Part shown: in pieces, positions 51,347 through 62,675 of the stretch | Layout of the letters: each line of letters begins with the position of its first letter | Numbering within the stretch: position 1 is the stretch's first letter | Source: JAWKJY01 sp041393535 | Lineage (GTDB): Bacteria > Actinomycetota > Thermoleophilia > Gaiellales > Gaiellaceae | Length of the DNA: 64,000 bases | Direction: 5' to 3' | NCBI GenBank assembly: GCA_041393535.1 | Contig: JAWKJY010000002.1 | Span: 310,001 to 374,000, forward strand | Made by a program: the position numbers and the translations under genes | Notes under the pieces: generated by a model | The model's input: the letters and a program-made list of their open reading frames with translations, nothing else | What the model was told of the DNA's origin: nothing | Databases searched by the model: none

Positions 51347-52507
51347 TCAGCGGCGGTCGAGCACCAGCGCCGCGCGGTACGCCGCGAGCACGTCCTCGCG
51401 CGTCCACGGGACCGGCGCCACCCGCAGGAACGGGTCGGCGAGGGCGTCGTCGGCGAGGGCGTCGAGCACGAGCCCGGCACCGCCGACGGAGGCGAGCGTG
51501 GGCACGCCGAGCTGCGCGAGGAGCGCGCGCACCGCGGTCACGGCGCGGCTGCCGTCGCCCGGGCCCTCAGCCGGCGCGTCGAGCGCGTCGGCGACGCGCT
51601 CGAGCTGCGCGGCCGCGGCTGGCCGGTCGTGCTCGAGCGACTCGGCCAGGACGAGCGCGACCGCGAGCCCGTGCGGCAGGTGCAGGCGGCCGCCGAGCGC
51701 CTGCCCGAGCGCGTGCTCGGAGCCGCAGTCGGAGACGTTCATCGCCAGCCCGGCGAGCAGGCTCGCGCAGCTCAGGCGCGAGCGCGCAGCGCGGTCGGCG
51801 CCGTCCGCGACCACGGCCGGGAGCGCCCCGGCGGCCAGGCGGACGGCCTCGAGCGCGAGCGCGTCCCCGACCGGCGTGCGGCAGGTGACGACGATCGCCG
51901 CGATCGCCTGGGCCAGCGCGTCGACGCCGCCGTGCAGCGTCGGGGCGGGCGGCAGGCCGTGCGTCAGCTCCGGGTCGACGAGCGCGTGCTGGGCGCGCAG
52001 GAGCGGGCTCGCGATCCCGGCCTTCCGGCCCGTCCGCTCGTCGGCGATCACGGCGCCGCCGGAGACCTCCGACCCGGTCCCGGCGGTCGTAGGCACGGCG
52101 ACGAGCGCCACGGCGGGCGCCGCGACGGCGACCCGACCCGCCGCGATCTCCCGGTACGCGAGGCCCTGCCCGGCGACGAGCCGTGCCGCCTTCGCCGTGT
52201 CGATCGTCGAGCCGCCGCCGATCGCGACGACGGCGTCGGCGGCCGCGCCGGCGAGCGCGTCGGCGGCGGCCTCGACCGAGGCGACGGTCGGCTCGCCCGG
52301 CGCCGTCGACCAGACGACCACCGCGCCGTCGACCGCTGCCAGCGCGGCCCGCACCGGCTCGAGCTCGGCCACCGCGGGATCGACGACACAGAACGGCCGT
52401 CGCGCGCGCTCCGCGGCGAGGGCGCCGGCGAGCTCGCCCACGACGCCGTCGCCGAAGCGGATCCGGACGGGCAGGTGGTTCGCGAACGGTGGGACGGCGT
52501 CGAGCAC
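51347..52507 (-). CDS. Iron-containing alcohol dehydrogenase/maleylacetate reductase-like protein
   Basis: 386 residues from GTG 52507. NAD-binding motif VVAIGGGSTIDTAKAARL, VPTTAGTGSEVSGGAVI and the helical C-domain. Of the four expected metal ligands, Asp (HGGVDALAQAI) and the His of LHLPHGLAVAL are kept. The His expected four residues after the Asp is Gln, and the His expected in the EHALGQALGG segment is also apparently Gln. So the metal site looks degenerate, and the reaction may differ from alcohol oxidation. Four nt after the LysR gene on the same strand, so probably co-transcribed. Confidence 0.82.
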   Translation of the reverse strand: MLDAVPPFANHLPVRIRFGDGVVGELAGALAAERARRPFCVVDPAVAELEPVRAALAAVDGAVVVWSTAPGEPTVASVEAAADALAGAAADAVVAIGGGSTIDTAKAARLVAGQGLAYREIAAGRVAVAAPAVALVAVPTTAGTGSEVSGGAVIADERTGRKAGIASPLLRAQHALVDPELTHGLPPAPTLHGGVDALAQAIAAIVVTCRTPVGDALALEAVRLAAGALPAVVADGADRAARSRLSCASLLAGLAMNVSDCGSEHALGQALGGRLHLPHGLAVALVLAESLEHDRPAAAAQLERVADALDAPAEGPGDGSRAVTAVRALLAQLGVPTLASVGGAGLVLDALADDALADPFLRVAPVPWTREDVLAAYRAALVLDRR

Positions 52508-52511
52508 GGCC

Positions 52512-53432
52512 CTATCCTCGCTGGCGCGCCGGCGAGCCGAGGGGCTGGGCGGCGAGGCGGAGCGCCTCGAGCGCGGCGGCGACGAGCGGCTCGCGCGCGC
52601 CGCCGGGGAGCCACGCGGCGAACACGCGGCGGCCCGGCTCGCCCTGCACCGTGCGCACCGCGACGCCGGGCCTCGTCGGGCGCACCGCGAGGCGGGGGAT
52701 GAACGCCACCCCGAGCCCCGCGGCCGTCAGGCTCTGCACGACCTGGAAGTCGTTCCAGTGCGAGGCGAGGCGCGGCTCGAAGCCGGCCGCCTGGCAGGCG
52801 CGGATCGTGAAGTCGCGGATGCTCGTCCCCGGGGTCGACGCGATCCAGCGCTCCTCCGCGAGCTCGCGCAGGTCGATCGGCCCGCGCGAGCGCGAGCGGC
52901 CCTTGCCGACGACGACGAACATCGGCTCGCGGAACAGCGTCTCCTGGACGAGCTCCTCCCCGAGCCCGAGCGGGACGTAGTCGCACTCGTACGCCACGAC
53001 GAGGTCGAGCTCGCCGGTGCGCAGGCGCGGCAGGCTCTCCTCGGGCTCTAGCTCGAACAGGCGCACGTCGACGCCGGGATGGCCGCCGGCGAAGGCGAGG
53101 AGCGCGTTCGGGACGAGCTCCGTGCCGGCCGAGGGGAACGCCCCGATCCGGATCGTCCCGGCGGCGAGGTCGAGCACCGCGCGCACGTCCGCCTCGGCGC
53201 GCGCGAGCTCGCGCAGGATCACGTCCGCGCGGGCGACGAGCGCCGCGCCGGCGTCCGTCAGGGCGACGCCGCGCCGCCCGCGCTCGAGCAGGCGCACGCC
53301 GACCTCGCGCTCGAGCGCCGCGATCTGCTGCGACACGGCCGACGGGGTGAAGGAGAGCGCGCGCGCCGCGCCCACGATCGAGCCGCTGTCGGCGACCTGG
53401 CGGAGCACGCGGAGGCGGCGCGGATCCAGCAT
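52512..53432 (-). CDS. LysR-family transcriptional regulator
   Basis: 306 residues from ATG 53432. N-terminal HTH (LRVLRQVADSGSIVGAARALSFTPSAVSQQIAALEREVGVRLLERG) and a periplasmic-binding-like effector domain (TIRIGAFPSAGTELVPNALLAF, LDLVVAYECDYVPLGLG, VQSLTAAGLGVAFIPRLAV). Divergent from gcvT with a 73-nt gap; it may control gcvTHP, the iron-ADH-like gene, or both (inference). Confidence 0.92.
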   Translation of the reverse strand: MLDPRRLRVLRQVADSGSIVGAARALSFTPSAVSQQIAALEREVGVRLLERGRRGVALTDAGAALVARADVILRELARAEADVRAVLDLAAGTIRIGAFPSAGTELVPNALLAFAGGHPGVDVRLFELEPEESLPRLRTGELDLVVAYECDYVPLGLGEELVQETLFREPMFVVVGKGRSRSRGPIDLRELAEERWIASTPGTSIRDFTIRACQAAGFEPRLASHWNDFQVVQSLTAAGLGVAFIPRLAVRPTRPGVAVRTVQGEPGRRVFAAWLPGGAREPLVAAALEALRLAAQPLGSPARQRG

Positions 53433-53505
53433 TCAGCGTCGCTTAACGATATGGCCAGCAATCGGCGCTTGTGCTTCATCCGGCCGGACCGCGAAGATCC
53501 GGGTC

Positions 53506-54552
53506 GTGACCACGCTCAAGCGAACCCCCCTCTACGACCGCCACGTGGCGCTCGGCGCGAAGCTCGCGCCCTTCGCCGGCTGGGAGATGCCGATCCAGTA
53601 CGCCGGCATCGCCGAGGAGCACCGCGCCGTGCGCACGCGCGCCGGCGTGTTCGACGTCAGCCACATGGGCCAGTTCGCCGTCAAGGGCCCGTACGCGCAC
53701 TCCTACCTGCAGGAGCGCCTCTCGAACGACCTCGACCGGATCGGGCCGGGCGAGGCCCAGTACACGCTGCTCTGCACGCTCAAGGGCGGCATCGTCGACG
53801 ACCTGATCGCCTACCGCACCGACAACGGGTACCTGCTGGTCGTGAACGCCGGCAACCGCGAGCAGGACCACGAGCACCTGCCGTACATGGACGACGTCTC
53901 GGACGAGTGGGCGATGCTCGCCGTCCAGGGGCCGGAGGCGCTCGCACTGCTCGGCCACGAGGTCGAGCCGTGGACGTTCCGCCGCCAGCAGATCCTCGGC
54001 GTCGACTGCCTGATCTGCGGCACGGGCTACACGGGCGAGCGCGGCTGCGAGCTGCTCTGCAACGCGGCCGACGTCGGCCTGCTCTGGGACGCGATCCTCG
54101 AGCGCGGCATCGTCCCGTGCGGCCTGGGCGCGCGTGACACGCTCCGCCTGGAGGCGTGCTACCCGCTGCACGGGCAGGACATCACCGAGGAGACGAACCC
54201 GTTCGAGGCGGGGCTCGGCTGGGCCGTCCGGCTCGGCAAGGGCCGCTTCGTCGGCTCCAACTGGCTCGAGTACTACAAGCGGACGGCCCCCTCGCGGAAG
54301 CTCGTCCCGTTCGTGATGGAGGACAGGGCGATCCCGCGCGCCGGCATGAGGGTCGGCTCGGACGGGATCGTCACGTCGGGCGGGTTCTCGCCGATGCTCG
54401 AGCAGGGCATCGGGCTCGCCTACGTCTGGGCGGGCATGGCCGAGGTCGGCCGCACGCTCTCGATCGACGTCCGCGGCAGGGAGCGGCGCGCCCGGATCGT
54501 CCGCAGGCCCATCTACCCGCCGCCCGTCCAGCAGCAGGAGGAGCAGTCGTGA
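53506..54552 (+). CDS. gcvT: Aminomethyltransferase, glycine cleavage T protein
   Basis: 348 residues from GTG 53506. KRTPLYDRHVALGAKLAPFAGWEMPIQY, the folate/catalytic region VFDVSHMGQFAVKG, GYTGERGCELLC, GLGARDTLRLEACYPLHGQDI, and the C-terminal TSGGFSPMLEQGIGLAYV barrel. Transfers the methylene of aminomethyl-lipoyl-H to tetrahydrofolate, releasing ammonia. Slightly short (usual ~365). Confidence 0.96.
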   Translation: MTTLKRTPLYDRHVALGAKLAPFAGWEMPIQYAGIAEEHRAVRTRAGVFDVSHMGQFAVKGPYAHSYLQERLSNDLDRIGPGEAQYTLLCTLKGGIVDDLIAYRTDNGYLLVVNAGNREQDHEHLPYMDDVSDEWAMLAVQGPEALALLGHEVEPWTFRRQQILGVDCLICGTGYTGERGCELLCNAADVGLLWDAILERGIVPCGLGARDTLRLEACYPLHGQDITEETNPFEAGLGWAVRLGKGRFVGSNWLEYYKRTAPSRKLVPFVMEDRAIPRAGMRVGSDGIVTSGGFSPMLEQGIGLAYVWAGMAEVGRTLSIDVRGRERRARIVRRPIYPPPVQQQEEQS

Positions 54553-54940
54553 CCGCGCAGGAGAGCTACCCCGATGACCTCCGCTACAACAGGGAGCACG
54601 ACTGGGCGCGCGTCGAGGGCGACGAGGCCGTGCTCGGGGTGACCTGGCACGCGCAGGACGCGCTCGGCGAGGTCGTCCACTACGAGCCGCCGGCCGTCGG
54701 CGACGCGGTGACGCAGGGGCAGAGCTACGGCGAGGTCGAGTCCGTGAAGGCCGTCTCCGACCTGATCTCGCCCCTCTCGGGCGAGGTGCTCGAGGTGAAC
54801 CAGCAGGTCGTCGACGCGCCGGAGACGGTGAACGAGGACCCGTACGGCGCGGGCTGGCTGATCCGCATCCGCCTCGCCGATCCCGGCCAGGTGGACGGGC
54901 TGCTCGACGCGGCCGCCTACCGCGACTGGGTCGCGCAGCA

Positions 54941-54944
<4 letters not shown>
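54549..54944 (+). CDS. gcvH: Glycine cleavage system H protein
   Basis: 131 residues from GTG 54549 (GTGA overlap with gcvT). The lipoyl-lysine is in YGEVESVKAVSDLISPLSGEVLEVN; NEDPYGAGWLIRIRL ends the domain. Carries the aminomethyl group between P, T and L proteins. Confidence 0.97.
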
Positions 54945-57814
<2,870 letters not shown>

Positions 57815-57869
57815 CCGCCGGGACGAGGGCGTATGCTGCGCCCCTCGTCCACGACGCGGGGGCAGCGCG

Positions 57870-59687
57870 ATGGGGTGGGGCTGGAGGACGGCTGGGCGGT
57901 CGAGGCGCGGGATGCGGCTCGCGGCGGTTGCGCTCGCGTGCGCGGCGGCGCTCCCGGCCGGGGCGGGGGCCGCCCCGTTCGACGGCAGCTGGCACGAGCA
58001 GGTCGTCTGGTCGACCGACGGGGCGCGGGTCGCGTACCAGGCGTACGAGCCGCAGGGCTTCGGCGGGATCCGCCCGGCGCGTGGTGTAGGCGTGCTCGTC
58101 CTCGGGACCGACCGGAGGACGGTCGTCGCCGCGGAGGAGGCGCCGCTCGCGACGATCGGCGCGCGCCCGGCACTCGACCGCGTGCTCGATCCCACGCTCC
58201 GCCGGGAGGCGCGGATCGAGGGCGGCGAGCTGGTCGTCCGCACCCTCGGGGGCGGCGAGGCGCGCCTGCCCGTCCCCGCGGGCTCCGGCATCGCAGCGGG
58301 ACGCCCCTGGTCGCCGGACGGGACGCGCCTGCTGCTCGCCGGCGGCGGCGTCCGACTGCGCTGGATCGACGTCGCGACCGGCACGCTGGCCACCCTGCGC
58401 GATCTGGCCGATCCCGGAGAGCCGCGAGGCGTCTGGTCGGCCGACGGCACGCTGGTCGCGGTGCCGCCGACGTCGTCGCCGACGCCGGGCGCGTGGGCGG
58501 TCGTGCGCGACGACGGCGTGGTCGTCGGCGGCCTGCCACCGGAGACGGTCGCGCCCTCGCCCGACCTGAGGCTCGCGATCGCGTCGAGCCCGACGCGGGG
58601 CAGCTGGCTCGTCGACACCGCGACCGGCGTCGAGATCGACGTCGGCGGTCCGACGGCGATTGCGTCCTGGTCGGCCGACGGGTCGCGCGTGCTCCTCTCG
58701 GGCCTGGACTCCTGGCTCGTTGTCGACCGCGCCGGCACCGTCGTGCGCGTGCCGCAACCCGGCGGGCCGGTCGCCGGGTCGCTCTCGCCCGACGGCGCGC
58801 TGCTCGCGTACGTCACCCCGTACGAGCTCGTCGTCGTCGACGCGCGACCGCCGTTCGCCGTCCGCGCGCCGGTGACGCTCGGCATGGATCGGACGAGCCC
58901 CGGCGGGCTCGAGTCGCCCGCCTGGTCGCCCGACGGAAAGACCGTCGCAGTCTCGGCCGTCTCGATGTTCCCGTGCCTCCCTGGCGTCCACGTCGTGGAG
59001 GCCGGCGGTGGGGCGCCGGTGATGCTGACGAACGACTGCCGCGTCGCGGGCACGCCCGGGGACGACGTCCTCGTCGTCCGCGCCCCGGCCCGCGTGCGCG
59101 CGCTCGCCGGCGACGACCGGATCGTGATCGCCGCGGGCGGCTGGCCGCGCGCCGGGACGCACGTCGACGCGGGCCCGGGCGACGACGTGGTCGTGGCCGC
59201 GGCGGGGTCCGCCTCGCTCGACACCGTGCTCGGCGGTGCCGGGAACGACGTGCTCCGCGGCGGCGCGCAGGACGACACGCTGCTCGGCGGGACCGGGGAC
59301 GACCGCCTCGACGGCGGCACCGGGCGCGACCTCCTCGCGGGCGGCCCGGGGGACGACCGGCTGGTCGGCGGGCCCGCGGCGGTCGTCCGCTGGCAGCGCG
59401 ACCTCGATCGCCTCGACGGCGGCGCGGGCGACGACGTGCTGCGCGGCGGCGCGCGCGGCGACGTCCTGCTCGGCCGTGCCGGCCGCGACGTCCTCGTCGG
59501 CGGCGCAGGGCGGGACGAGCTCGACGGCGGGCCCGGCCCTGACCGGCTCGCCGCACGCGACGGCGAGCGCGACTGCCTGCTGCGCGTCGGGCCGGGCGAT
59601 CGGCTGCTCGTCGACGCCGGGCTCGACGCGGTGACGACCCTGACGGCGAGCGTCGCCGAGCTCGAGCGGTGCATCACGGGGCGGTGA
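57870..59687 (+). CDS. Secreted propeller protein with RTX-type calcium-binding repeats, paralog 1
   Basis: 605 residues from ATG 57870; ATG 57912 directly before the signal peptide (MRLAAVALACAAALPAGAGA) is an alternative. A seven-blade-like WD/PD40 region with repeats such as PWSPDGTRLLLAGG, SWSADGSRVLLSGL and AWSPDGKTVAVSAV precedes ~150 residues of GGxGxDxL-type nonapeptides (LGGAGNDVLRGGAQDDTLLGG, LDGGAGDDVLRGG), which bind Ca2+ in parallel beta-rolls. The end is a Cys-containing cap (RDGERDCLLRVGPGDRLLVD..ERCITGR). Extracellular, role unknown. The next gene is a paralog. Confidence 0.85.
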   Translation: MGWGWRTAGRSRRGMRLAAVALACAAALPAGAGAAPFDGSWHEQVVWSTDGARVAYQAYEPQGFGGIRPARGVGVLVLGTDRRTVVAAEEAPLATIGARPALDRVLDPTLRREARIEGGELVVRTLGGGEARLPVPAGSGIAAGRPWSPDGTRLLLAGGGVRLRWIDVATGTLATLRDLADPGEPRGVWSADGTLVAVPPTSSPTPGAWAVVRDDGVVVGGLPPETVAPSPDLRLAIASSPTRGSWLVDTATGVEIDVGGPTAIASWSADGSRVLLSGLDSWLVVDRAGTVVRVPQPGGPVAGSLSPDGALLAYVTPYELVVVDARPPFAVRAPVTLGMDRTSPGGLESPAWSPDGKTVAVSAVSMFPCLPGVHVVEAGGGAPVMLTNDCRVAGTPGDDVLVVRAPARVRALAGDDRIVIAAGGWPRAGTHVDAGPGDDVVVAAAGSASLDTVLGGAGNDVLRGGAQDDTLLGGTGDDRLDGGTGRDLLAGGPGDDRLVGGPAAVVRWQRDLDRLDGGAGDDVLRGGARGDVLLGRAGRDVLVGGAGRDELDGGPGPDRLAARDGERDCLLRVGPGDRLLVDAGLDAVTTLTASVAELERCITGR

Positions 59688-59806
59688 GGGATGGTCGACG
59701 CGCGATCGCCCGGCGGCGAGGGTGCTCGGGAGCGTCGACCTCGTCCCCCGGCGCGGGCGGTGACGACGGCGGCGGGCCGCTGCTCCGCCCTGACCGGGGA
59801 GCGGGC

Positions 59807-61765
59807 GTGACGGTGCGCGTCTCGGTGAGGATCGCCGTGCTCGCGCTCGCGTGCCTGCTCGGCCTCGTCCCGGCGGCGGCCGCGCACGGGCTCGCCCCGT
59901 ACGAGGGGACACGCCGCGCCCGTCTGGTCGAGCGACGGCGCGCGGCTCGCCTTCGCCGGGCTCGGCGCGACGTACTTCGGCGGCCGGGTCGGTCCCGGAG
60001 GCCCGTTCGTCGTCGAGCTGACTCCCGGGCGCCGGGCCGTGCGTGCCTCGTGGCCGGCGGAGTGGGGCGAGCTGGATCCCGGGCTGACACGCGCGCTGCG
60101 CGAGACGCCATTCGTCGTCGCCGACCTGGCCGGCGGCTCGATCGGGCTCACCGTGCCCTTGGGCGCCCGGCCCGCCCGCACGATCCTCGGGAGCCCGTCC
60201 AGCTGGTCGCCGGACGGCGGACGGCTGCTGCTCAGCCGTCCCGACCCGACCGACCTGGGGCTCCGCAGCTGCTCGTCCTCGACCTGGCGACCCAGGCGGT
60301 CGTCGCGACCTTCGACGTGCGGGCCGGCGCGCCTCCCGCCCTCGCGCCGCGGTGGTCGTCGGACGGCGAGCGCCTCGCGCTCTGGTCGCCGGTGGTGGGC
60401 CGGCTCCAGGTCGTCCGCCTCGACGGGACCGTCGTCGGCACGCTCCCCGCGTCGCCGGGCTGGCCCTCGCCCGACCTGGCGGTGACCGTGCTCTCGACGG
60501 CCGGGCGGACGTGGCTCCTGGACGTCGAGACCGGCGCGCAGACGGAGCTCGTCGCGCGATCCACGGACGTCGTCGCCTGGTCGGCCGACGGCACGCGGGT
60601 GCTGCTGCGGGCGACGGGCCCGGACGCGCCCACGCCGGGATCGCTCGGGTGGCTGCTCGCGCGCCGTGACGGCACGGTGGTCGAGGTGCCGTGGCCGAGC
60701 GCCGCGACGACCGAGCCGCCGCTCGCGACCGCGCTCTCGCCGGACGGGGCGATGCTCGCCGTGCGGACGCGGCAGGCGATCGTGGTCGTCGCGACGTCCG
60801 CGCCGTTCGCCGTCGCGGCGGTCGTCCCGGTCGCCAACGAGAGCCAGGAGGCCCCGGTCTTCTCGCCGGACGGCGCCTCGCTCGCGTTCACGACGCAGTC
60901 GCTCGAGCAGTGCCTGCTCGGCGTGCACGTGCTCGACGTGGCGAGCGGCAGCGCGCTGCCGCTGACGAACGACTGCCTCGTCGTCGGCACCGAGGGCGAC
61001 GACGTCCTGCACGTCGTGCCGCCGGCGCTCGTTCGCGGGCTCGGCGGCGACGACGAGATCGTCGTCGAGCCGTCGCCGGCCGGGCTCGCCCTCCGAACCG
61101 TGGTCGATGCAGGCTCCGGGAACGACGTGGTGGTCTCGCTGGGCGGGGAGGCCGACACCATCCTGGGCGGCCCGGGCGACGATCGCCTGCTCGCCGGGCG
61201 CGGCGACGACCTCGTCCTCGGCGGGCCCGGCCGCGACCTGATCGACGGCGGCCGCGGCCGGGACGTCCTGCGGGGCGGCGCCGGCGACGACGTCCTGCGT
61301 GGCGGGCCCGACGCCTACTCGGGCACCGACGCCGACCGGCTCCTCGGCGGCAGCGGGGACGACGTCCTCCTCGGCGGGGCGCGGGACGACGTCCTCGAGG
61401 GCGCCCTGGGATCCGACCGGCTCGTCGGCGGCGGCGGAACCGACGTGCTCGCCGGTGGTGCCGGTCCGGACGTGCTTCGTGCGCGGGACGGCGAGCGCGA
61501 CTGCCTCGCCGGCGTCGAGCCGCTCGATCGCGTCCTCCTCGACCCCGGCCTCGAAGCCCTGGCCGGGTTCGCCCCCGTCCCCGTGTCCGACGCGTGTCGG
61601 CGGCGCGGGGATCAGCCTGAGACGCTGTCGGCCCGCTCTTCCCGGCGTCACGCTGCCACAGGGCCACCGGCCCGCCCGGCGCGATTGGTATCTTCTCGTC
61701 CTTCCCGGGCGTATCCGACGGCAAGGGGGCTGCGGTCATGGGCAAGCGGTTGGGAGTTCGCGTGA
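59807..61765 (+). CDS. Secreted propeller/RTX-repeat protein, paralog 2, with two compensating frameshifts
   Basis: Start GTG 59807 with signal peptide (IAVLALACLLGLVPAAAAHG). The frame breaks near 59930 (net +1) and returns near 60260 (net -1; a missing G in the GGGG run). The intermediate frame reads APVWSSDGARLAFAGLGATYFGGRVGPGG and LDPGLTRALRETPFVVADLAGG, matching paralog 1. Then propeller repeats (RWSSDGERLALWSPV, AWSADGTRVLLRAT) and RTX nonapeptides (LGGPGDDRLLAGRGDDLVLGG, LRGGAGDDVLRGG), with the same cap (RDGERDCLAGVEPLDRVLLD). The last ~45 residues are odd and overlap the next gene, so the true stop may be nearer 61620. Confidence 0.75.
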   Translation: MTVRVSVRIAVLALACLLGLVPAAAAHGLAPYEGTRRARLVERRRAARLRRARRDVLRRPGRSRRPVRRRADSRAPGRACLVAGGVGRAGSRADTRAARDAIRRRRPGRRLDRAHRALGRPARPHDPREPVQLVAGRRTAAAQPSRPDRPGAPQLLVLDLATQAVVATFDVRAGAPPALAPRWSSDGERLALWSPVVGRLQVVRLDGTVVGTLPASPGWPSPDLAVTVLSTAGRTWLLDVETGAQTELVARSTDVVAWSADGTRVLLRATGPDAPTPGSLGWLLARRDGTVVEVPWPSAATTEPPLATALSPDGAMLAVRTRQAIVVVATSAPFAVAAVVPVANESQEAPVFSPDGASLAFTTQSLEQCLLGVHVLDVASGSALPLTNDCLVVGTEGDDVLHVVPPALVRGLGGDDEIVVEPSPAGLALRTVVDAGSGNDVVVSLGGEADTILGGPGDDRLLAGRGDDLVLGGPGRDLIDGGRGRDVLRGGAGDDVLRGGPDAYSGTDADRLLGGSGDDVLLGGARDDVLEGALGSDRLVGGGGTDVLAGGAGPDVLRARDGERDCLAGVEPLDRVLLDPGLEALAGFAPVPVSDACRRRGDQPETLSARSSRRHAATGPPARPARLVSSRPSRAYPTARGLRSWASGWEFA

Positions 61766-62418
61766 TGGCTCTCGCGGCGCTGGCGGCAGGCGCCGCGCTC
61801 GCCGCGCTGCCGTCGGCGGCGTCCGCCAAGACGGTCGAGAAGAAGGTCGGCGCGACGATCCTGTTCCAGGACGCGATCAACCCGCAGGACGGCAACAACT
61901 GCGGCACGCAGGTCGTCATCGAGTGGAAGGACCCGACCGAGAACAACTTCGTCGGGAGCAGCTGGGAGGCCCACTACTTCAAGTCGACACGGGGCGTCGC
62001 GAAGGAGTACGTCGAGCGCCCGGCGCCACCGTTCGACAACCGGATGACGTTCCTCGGGGTCGACTTCATCGCCACCAGCGGCAACAACTGGTGGAAGCTC
62101 GGCGGCGGCCATCGCGACGGCGGCACGGACGCCGCCGCGCAGGAGGCCTGCGTCGCGTACAGCCAGACACTCCGCGGCCTGTACGGCTCGCAGGCCTGGG
62201 TGATCGTCACCGGCGAGGAGGACCGGAGCGACAGCGCCAAGTGCACGAAGGCGGAGAAGGCGCTCGACCGGGCCCGCCAGAAGGTGAAGACGGCGCGCCA
62301 GCAGCTCGCCGCGGCGAAGACCGACGCCGCCAGGGCGCGGGCGCAGCAGCGGCTGACGAACGCGATCAAGGCGCGGGCCCGCGCCGCCGCGGCCGTCGGC
62401 AAGGCCTGCAACCCCTAG
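61738..62418 (+). CDS. Secreted protein with C-terminal coiled coil, unknown
   Basis: 226 residues from ATG 61738. Signal peptide (VMALAALAAGAALAALPSAASA), a beta-rich domain with few Cys (ATILFQDAINPQDGNNCGTQVVIEW, SWEAHYFKSTRG, MTFLGVDFIATSGNNWWKLGGG), and a basic helix (KCTKAEKALDRARQKVKTARQQLAAAKTDAARARAQQRL) predicted to form a coiled coil. No family recognised. It overlaps the frame-run-on of the RTX paralog, and an imperfect 16-bp hairpin (62442-62477) follows as a likely terminator. Confidence 0.75.
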   Translation: MGKRLGVRVMALAALAAGAALAALPSAASAKTVEKKVGATILFQDAINPQDGNNCGTQVVIEWKDPTENNFVGSSWEAHYFKSTRGVAKEYVERPAPPFDNRMTFLGVDFIATSGNNWWKLGGGHRDGGTDAAAQEACVAYSQTLRGLYGSQAWVIVTGEEDRSDSAKCTKAEKALDRARQKVKTARQQLAAAKTDAARARAQQRLTNAIKARARAAAAVGKACNP

Positions 62419-62441
62419 CAGCACCACCGAGCGCGAGGCGG

Positions 62442-62477
62442 GGCCGCGGTCGGCGCCACCCGGCGCCGGTCGCGGCC
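62442..62477 (+). terminator. Candidate terminator after the secreted coiled-coil gene
   Basis: 16-nt arms 62442-62457 and 62462-62477 complementary except at the central GTC/GGT step, with a 4-nt loop. The rest of 62478-62660 shows no gene. Confidence 0.45.
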
Positions 62478-62675
62478 GCCAGCGCGTCGGACGACCAGCG
62501 GGTGAGCCGTCCAGGGCGACGCTGGCCCGGGGACCGGGCCTGACCGGGTCGCCCCGACGAGGCCGCGGGGAGCCTGGTCGCGGATGGGACGAGGATCTCG
62601 GTGCCGGGCTCGCGCGCTGTCGCCACCGGCGACGCGTCATACTCGCCCCAGCGAGACGACCGAGGAGGAGCGAGC

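Noticed and set aside
53433..53505. Glycine riboswitch before gcvT
   Set aside because: The gap is 73 nt and lacks the tandem aptamer sequence features; nothing recognisable.
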